From positions 1 to 64,000 of the forward strand of contig NZ_AUGY01000010.1 of NCBI RefSeq assembly GCF_000422905.1: a stretch of DNA of 64,000 nt, written 5' to 3'. Shown here piece by piece: positions 59,160-64,000 of the stretch. Position 1 is the first letter of the stretch. Every line of letters begins with the position of its first letter. Position numbers and translations under genes: made by a program. This DNA comes from Paenibacillus alginolyticus DSM 5050 = NBRC 15375. GTDB taxonomy: Bacteria > Bacillota > Bacilli > Paenibacillales > NBRC-103111. The notes beneath the pieces are model-generated. The model had not been told where the DNA came from. It did not search any database and was given only the letters and a program-made list of their open reading frames with translations.

Positions 59160-60878
59160 CTAAAATTTAATTTTCGTCTTCGGATCGGCATTCTTCTCCG
59201 ACAGCAGCTTCAGGTAATCATCCACGCCTGCGTTCTTCAACTGCTGCAACGAAGAATCTAGAATTTTCTTAGCTTCAGTCAGGTCCTTGCTGTAGTAGGC
59301 TTTCACCAGATTGACGTTGTAATTGTCAAGCGCCGCCTGCAGCGCAGTTACGTTCTTGAACTCACCCATGAAGGCTAGTGGTGTATACCCATCAACGATT
59401 TTGGCGTTTGCTCGTTTCTCATCCCAATTCCACATTTTTGCAATGGCCAAGGCGCCTGCACTATTTGCCGGACTGACCGAATCTCCATATTCCGCTTCAC
59501 CGAAATCGGCTTCATTTTTGATGTCCGTGCTTCCCAGCAGCTCGCCCCAGTTGTTGCCTACTCCAGCAAATCCGAGTTTCTTCGCCTCGTTCGGCGAATT
59601 CTTCTTCAAGTCAAGCACACTTTGCTTCACAATCGGATTGCCTTTGGCGTCCAGTGTATAATCTCTGCCTTCGATTCCATATCTCCACAGCAGCTTGCCT
59701 TCGCGACTGGCAAGGAAGTCGGCAAATTTCACGATATCCTGCGGATTTTTAGTTTTGGACGGTATCGCCCATGCGGAACTTCCGGATTTATAATCCACTT
59801 GCATTTGGTAGGGGCCATTTACCTTATTTAAGGGGCCGAGTGGAACGAAATGACCGTCTTGGTTAAAATCTTGATAATTATGCATATCTCCGATGATGGC
59901 GAACGATCCGTTCAGGACGTTTTCTGTCGCACGGCTCTCGTCCATCGTGAACATCTCGGTATTAATCAGCTTTTCTTTAAACAGCTTTTGCATGTACTCC
60001 ACTTTTTTCATAGCGAAATCCGTTTCAGCCTCATGCAGAATGTTCCCGTTCGCATCCTGATTGATGCGTTGATCGTCCGATCCCCACATCAAATCACTGA
60101 ACAGAATGGAGTAATCCTTGTTATTTCCCGTTCCCCAGTAACCAGGTCCGATAGGGTACACGTTTTTTCCATTTTTGTCCTTAAAATTGCCCTCTTTAAT
60201 TTGCTGGGCCAGTTTATACAATTGATCTGTCGTCTTGATCTGGCTTGGATCGATTTTGAGCGCTTCTGCAATATCTTTACGAATATACGGACCGCCTACG
60301 TATTTCCGGGTCAAATAACCGCCATCGCGTGGGATGTTCATATGAACAAAGTAGGAGGAGCCTTTAAACTCAGGACGGAACATGACGCTGTTTTTCGTAT
60401 CGGTTGGCAAATAATCGTTTTGCAAATATTTACTGTAAACTTTGGTGTCTTTCATTAATGGCGTCAAATCGGTGAACATGCCATCTCGCGCAGCCTTCAG
60501 GACCAGCTTCATCTCCGGACGTCCGCTGTTGTTCAGGTAGAAGGCGATGAAGTCCGGCAGGTCACCTGAAGCTAAACCAGCAGTTAATCCTTCGATCGAA
60601 CGATTTGCCTTCATGATTTGAATTTCAAAATCGATACCGGTAAGATCCTTGATCTTCTGCTTGACCTCGGCGTTCATATCTTCCGTATAATCGTCAGTGC
60701 CCATGAAGACAAGCCCTTTGATTTTACGATCCGCAATCCATGTTGCCGGTTTGCCGTTTGAAGCGGAGCTGCTTGCTGCTGTTTTGCTGACGTTCTCATT
60801 GCCCGAACCATTACAGCCAGCGAGAATTAAAGACAAGATCATCGGTGCAGCAACCCATTTCAACCATTTTCTGTACAT
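59160..60878 (-). CDS. Extracellular solute-binding lipoprotein, LplA-like (family 1, long form)
   Basis: A 572-residue lipoprotein with signal LKWVAAPMILSLILAGC and a long family 1 fold typical of Paenibacillus oligosaccharide or uronic-acid systems (VKQKIKDLTGIDFEIQI, LASGDLPDFIAFY, GPYIRKDIAEALKIDPSQIKTTDQLYKLAQQI, FAIIGDMHNYQ). I place the start at ATG 60878, 7 bases after AAAGGAGA; the ATG at 60884 is too close. It lies between the two permease genes and is the middle gene of the operon. Confidence 0.9.
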   Translation of the reverse strand: MYRKWLKWVAAPMILSLILAGCNGSGNENVSKTAASSSASNGKPATWIADRKIKGLVFMGTDDYTEDMNAEVKQKIKDLTGIDFEIQIMKANRSIEGLTAGLASGDLPDFIAFYLNNSGRPEMKLVLKAARDGMFTDLTPLMKDTKVYSKYLQNDYLPTDTKNSVMFRPEFKGSSYFVHMNIPRDGGYLTRKYVGGPYIRKDIAEALKIDPSQIKTTDQLYKLAQQIKEGNFKDKNGKNVYPIGPGYWGTGNNKDYSILFSDLMWGSDDQRINQDANGNILHEAETDFAMKKVEYMQKLFKEKLINTEMFTMDESRATENVLNGSFAIIGDMHNYQDFNQDGHFVPLGPLNKVNGPYQMQVDYKSGSSAWAIPSKTKNPQDIVKFADFLASREGKLLWRYGIEGRDYTLDAKGNPIVKQSVLDLKKNSPNEAKKLGFAGVGNNWGELLGSTDIKNEADFGEAEYGDSVSPANSAGALAIAKMWNWDEKRANAKIVDGYTPLAFMGEFKNVTALQAALDNYNVNLVKAYYSKDLTEAKKILDSSLQQLKNAGVDDYLKLLSEKNADPKTKIKF

Positions 60879-60957
60879 TTCCATTCTCCTTTATATGCTT
60901 GTTTTTATAGAAAACGCCTGATGGCGGTTTTCGAAAGCAATAGTCAATCTAGTATCG

Positions 60958-61908
60958 TTACCATAGAGATGTATCCATAAGTCTGCGAGAGAGCCTGTTG
61001 GCGATAATGACGAGAATAAAACCGATCAATCCTTGCATCAGCCCGACAGCAGTGGCGTACCCGTATTGGCCGCTTGTTAGACCTATCCGGATAATATAAG
61101 TGTCCAGTATGTCAGACAACGCTCTATTTCCCGGTGTTCCCAGCAAGTACAGCTGATCGAAACCCGCCGACAGGACGCTTCCGAGCGACAAGATAAACAA
61201 GGAGACAATGGTTGGCGCTATGGAAGGTAAGGTGATATGCCATATTTCTCGCCACTTGCTAGCTCCATCTATCTTGGCGGCTTCATACATATCGGGATTA
61301 ATGCCCGCAATGGCAGCCAGATAAATGATGGAGTCCCAGCCGATCGACTTCCATATGAAGCTGCCGAACATGATCGGATAGAAGTATTTCGATTCCATCA
61401 TGTAAAATGTATCCCCGGCACCTCCGAAGTAGGCGGTGAGTTGATTAAGCATCCCAGTATCTGGTGCCAGCACTCGCTGCATCATTCCGACGACAACGAC
61501 CCAAGAAAGGAAATGAGGCAAGTAGGAGATACTTTGGGCTACATTCTTAAACCACTTGGTACGGAGCTCATTAAACATGAGAGCCAGAAGGATGGGAAAC
61601 GGCAAGTACACAAAAAGTTTCATGAAACTGATAATTAACGTGTTTTTGATTAATAACCCACTTTGATAGTCATGAAAGAACGTCTTAAAGTAATCAAATC
61701 CGATCCAGGGGCTACCCAAGATACCTTTGTTAAACTTGTACTCTTTGAATGCTAGGATGACTCCGCCCATCGGAACGTACGAGAAGACGATAAAGAATGC
61801 CAAGCAGGGCAGGAGCATCAGGTATAGATAGCGATGCAATAAGATTTTTTTCCAAAGAATTTGCCGGGTAACACTTCTTGCAAGGGGGGACGATGAATGA
61901 GGAATCAT
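60958..61908 (-). CDS. Sugar ABC transporter permease, LplB type
   Basis: The 316-residue permease has six membrane segments and the EAA loop YEAAKIDGASKWREIWHITLPSIAPT. The N-terminal YLYLMLLPCLAFFIVFSYVPMGGVILAFKEYKFNKGI is typical of LplB/YtcP partners. It is first in the minus-strand operon behind two palindromic operators. It appears intact, but its LplC partner is deleted. Confidence 0.9.
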   Translation of the reverse strand: MIPHSSSPLARSVTRQILWKKILLHRYLYLMLLPCLAFFIVFSYVPMGGVILAFKEYKFNKGILGSPWIGFDYFKTFFHDYQSGLLIKNTLIISFMKLFVYLPFPILLALMFNELRTKWFKNVAQSISYLPHFLSWVVVVGMMQRVLAPDTGMLNQLTAYFGGAGDTFYMMESKYFYPIMFGSFIWKSIGWDSIIYLAAIAGINPDMYEAAKIDGASKWREIWHITLPSIAPTIVSLFILSLGSVLSAGFDQLYLLGTPGNRALSDILDTYIIRIGLTSGQYGYATAVGLMQGLIGFILVIIANRLSRRLMDTSLW

Positions 61909-61944
61909 GAATGCAAAATCACCAACCTTTTGAATGAATATTTT

Positions 61945-62067
61945 ATGGTATCGATACCATATTGAAATAAAAAAATATTCCCGAACATCAAAGATTTATC
62001 AAAGATTTCACGCAGCTATGGTGTGTAAATCACTTCGCATTCTTGATAAACATGGTACCGATACCAT
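61945..62067 (-). promoter_or_regulatory. Two palindromic operators upstream of the LplB-type operon
   Basis: ATGGTATCGATACCAT (61945-61960) is a perfect 16-bp dyad; ATGGTACCGATACCAT (62052-62067) differs at one base. Their centres are 107 bases apart, about ten helical turns, with a minus-strand TTGATA...AATATT promoter candidate between. The pattern suits a LacI- or GntR-type repressor that loops DNA. No such regulator is encoded next to it in this window. The rest of 62068-62324 holds no gene. Confidence 0.65.
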
Positions 62068-62324
62068 ATTGGAGACTAAACGTTTTTTCTCAAAGCACAA
62101 TCGAACTTGAAGCTGCGATTACTGTCTCCTTTAATGTGAGATGTCCAAAGATCATTTCTAGCTAAGATTAATGGACTTTTGTGAATTTTGTTCGTTAAGT
62201 TTTATAAGAAAATGTAAATGTATCGGCCCGGTTCTGAATAGTTCTCGTGTTCTCATAGACAATCAACGAACATACGTGCTATAATTGGAAGATTCTGAGT
62301 GTCAACATAGATTGGAGATTAGGT

Positions 62325-63557
62325 ATGAATCAATCGTTACTTCGGAATCGGACATTTGTTTTCATGATGATCGGAGAAGCCATTCAAGGCGCAGGTATTT
62401 GGACAAGTATTATTGCTAATTTGCAATTTATGCAAAGCCACGTCCCGTCGGATTTAGGCAAGAGCTTGATCTTGATGTGTGGTTTATTTCTCGGTGTACT
62501 CATTTCGCCGCAAGCCGGGGTGTGGGCAGACCGCTATGATAAGAAAAAAATATTGTTTATATCAGGGCTTGTCCGCTGTCTGGCTCCGATTGTCATGTTT
62601 GCGGCTATTCACTACCAATCCGTCGCCATTATGCTGTTGTCCGTCGTCATCATGCAAGTAGCGGCTACTGTTTATATGCCTACCGTACAAGCAGCGCTGC
62701 CTTCCGTCGTTCCGGCCTCCGAGCTGCTTAAAGCGAACAGCTTAAACTTTAACGTGATTACAATAGCGAGAATCGGCGGTACTGCTGTAGCAGGTATATT
62801 GGTATCCATGATGAATTTGTACACGGTCTATGCGCTGTCGCTTGCTTTTTATGTCATTCTCGTGATGCTTATTACACAATTGAGGATTCCAAATACTGCG
62901 GATTCCGCGGGTGCAAGAAAGCAGGAGAAAATCCGCTTTACGGAGTTATTTCCACTCATTCGGGCAGAACCGTCTATATTCATCGCACTTATCAATAGCG
63001 GAGTTATTACCTTGTTTCTAGGCGGTTTTAATTTGCTTGTACTGAAGTTTAGTCAAATTCAGCACAAACCGGAACTGATGGGCTGGATCTATTCTTTAGA
63101 AGGCACGAGCATTTTGATTGCAGGTCTATTTGCAAAGCGTGCGATCGGCATGCGGAATCTGGTAACCAGCTCTACGCTTTTCATGTTATTATTTGCTCTT
63201 TCTTTTGCAGGAATGTCCTTCAGCGAAAGCAGCTATGCGGTTCTCGGTTCCTTCGTATTGTTTGGTTGCGCAGTCGCTTTTTTCTTTCCGATGGTATCGA
63301 CACTCTTCCAAATCAAAGTGCCCAAAGAAGCACAAGGCCGCTTTTTCTCATTTCGAGGCATGCTTGACCGCGTCATGTTCCAGATTTCGCTGCTTGCGAC
63401 CGGCGCTTGTCTCGATTGGTTCGGGATCTCCACATTTTTGCTGACGCTCGCCATTATTACAATATCAAGCGGGATCTTGACGTTGTTCATTGCCAAACGA
63501 AAATCAATGGACGTCCGGCAACCGAGCATTGGAGACACAGTTGTTGGAAATAAATGA
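62325..63557 (+). CDS. Major facilitator superfamily transporter, drug/siderophore exporter-like
   Basis: A 410-residue protein with 12 predicted membrane segments; motif A in the first loop is GVWADRYDKKK, and AALPSVVPASELLKANSLN matches the MFS_3-type exporters (enterobactin exporter EntS-like and many Paenibacillus antibiotic-efflux proteins). TTGGAGATTAGG precedes the ATG. It stands alone, convergent with the beta-propeller gene. Substrate not predictable. Confidence 0.88.
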   Translation: MNQSLLRNRTFVFMMIGEAIQGAGIWTSIIANLQFMQSHVPSDLGKSLILMCGLFLGVLISPQAGVWADRYDKKKILFISGLVRCLAPIVMFAAIHYQSVAIMLLSVVIMQVAATVYMPTVQAALPSVVPASELLKANSLNFNVITIARIGGTAVAGILVSMMNLYTVYALSLAFYVILVMLITQLRIPNTADSAGARKQEKIRFTELFPLIRAEPSIFIALINSGVITLFLGGFNLLVLKFSQIQHKPELMGWIYSLEGTSILIAGLFAKRAIGMRNLVTSSTLFMLLFALSFAGMSFSESSYAVLGSFVLFGCAVAFFFPMVSTLFQIKVPKEAQGRFFSFRGMLDRVMFQISLLATGACLDWFGISTFLLTLAIITISSGILTLFIAKRKSMDVRQPSIGDTVVGNK

Positions 63558-63572
63558 ATCTAGAGAACGAAC

Positions 63573-63602
63573 AAGCCCCGATCCTTATAGGAATCGGGGC
63601 TT
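63573..63602. terminator. Bidirectional terminator
   Basis: AAGCCCCGAT pairs with ATCGGGGCTT around CCTTATAGGA; TTATT follows on the plus side. It serves both convergent genes. Confidence 0.7.
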
Positions 63603-63620
63603 TATTCGTCGTGACAAGGA

Positions 63621-64000
63621 CTACGGAATTACTACCGAGTTCTTTTCCTTCAGCGTGCTGAGGTCGTTCGCTTTGATCAATCCGTTGGAGACGGTGTAAA
63701 GCGTATCACCGATATAAAGAACACGCTGCACCTGTTTATCCCCGGCATGAACATATTGTCCGGCTTTTTGCAGATCATCCTGAGAAAGATGGGTAATGCC
63801 GCCACGGAACTGGAAGCCTTTTTCCAAATCAAGGCTGTAGACGTACGCGCCTTGAAATGCAAAATTGCCGTATGCGCTGGCAAGCATCTTCGGATTGGTT
63901 GTCGCCTGATTCGGGTCGATTTTCATTACGTTAACAGGGAAGGAAAGCAGATTTTTTTCCTTGTTAAAGAGCAATGCACGGTGATTGTGCAGCAGCTCGG
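63621..64000 (-). CDS. Secreted beta-propeller domain protein, C-terminal part
   Basis: The frame is open to the window end, so only the last ~126 residues are visible: LLHNHRALLFNKEKNLLSFPV ... FQGAYVYSLDLEKGFQFRGGITH ... RVLYIGDTLYTVSNGLIKANDLSTL. This matches the end of the bacterial secreted beta-propeller family (PF09826 type), usually ~600-700 residues with a signal peptide. The ATG-like start inside the window (TTG 63974) is not the true start. Function of the family is unknown. Confidence 0.75.
   Translation of the reverse strand, partial: ELLHNHRALLFNKEKNLLSFPVNVMKIDPNQATTNPKMLASAYGNFAFQGAYVYSLDLEKGFQFRGGITHLSQDDLQKAGQYVHAGDKQVQRVLYIGDTLYTVSNGLIKANDLSTLKEKNSVVIP

Overview
The window reads as chromosomal DNA of a low-to-mid GC, endospore-forming Firmicute, most likely Paenibacillus or a close relative. 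The evidence is strong AGGAGG-type ribosome binding sites on nearly every gene, an SLH-domain surface protein, YesM/YesN-type two-component systems and large sugar ABC transporters, tandem yjcZ-like sporulation micro-genes, a GlnK/GlnL-type regulatory pair, and GTTGTAC and GCGGAACG intergenic repeats. The genus is inferred from gene content only. I found no rRNA, tRNA or CRISPR array.

Layout. 1-9.5 kb is a decayed accessory zone: the 3' end of an IS21-type element (istB tail plus terminal repeats), a nucleotidyltransferase, a beheaded epimerase, an SRPBCC protein, a GC-rich DinB gene abutting a beheaded RCC1/SLH surface protein, a vanZ remnant, a frame-split protein with an LQRTVGN motif, a GNAT acetyltransferase and a shortened DinB gene. 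9.6-22.7 kb is a sugar or sugar-acid unit: a lipoprotein and two permeases; then a second orphan binding protein with a YesM-type kinase and a YesN-type regulator; then SDR, TIM-barrel protein, SDR and a large IlvD/Edd-family dehydratase. Two of its promoters share a 38-bp element. 22.7-24.8 kb (minus strand) is an arsenic operon: arsR, aquaporin, arsC, arsI-like lyase, and a phosphatase remnant. 25.0-26.9 kb holds an SDR and an epimerase behind an 86-bp promoter that recurs at 49.3 kb in front of a NIPSNAP and aldo/keto reductase operon.

27-37 kb contains a VanY-type carboxypeptidase, a CitA/DcuS-type two-component pair divergent from a NitT/TauT-type ABC transporter, two AraC regulators, and an SDR plus enolase-superfamily sugar-acid dehydratase. 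37.5-39.5 kb is a tandem array of three yjcZ-like genes with divergent His-rich genes. Then come rpmF and a TetR-controlled amino-acid ABC transporter with an M24 peptidase (39.5-44.3 kb). 44.3-51 kb is another decayed zone with GGDEF and vanZ remnants, frameshifted membrane and MFS genes, and intact SDR, DinB, NIPSNAP and aldo/keto reductase genes. 51-57.7 kb is a C4-dicarboxylate/aspartate module: a GlnK/GlnL-like pair, a DAACS symporter, aspartase, and malic enzyme with an ACT domain. 58-62 kb (minus strand) is an LplB/LplA/LplC-type sugar transporter whose second permease is deleted, behind two palindromic operators. The window ends with an MFS exporter and the C-terminus of a secreted beta-propeller protein.

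How it works together. Most intact genes serve sensing and import of carbohydrates, sugar acids and C4 acids, each transporter being paired with its own regulator. The shared promoter elements suggest that scattered dehydrogenase operons are co-regulated. No keto-deoxy sugar-acid aldolase lies in the window, so the catabolic routes are incomplete here.
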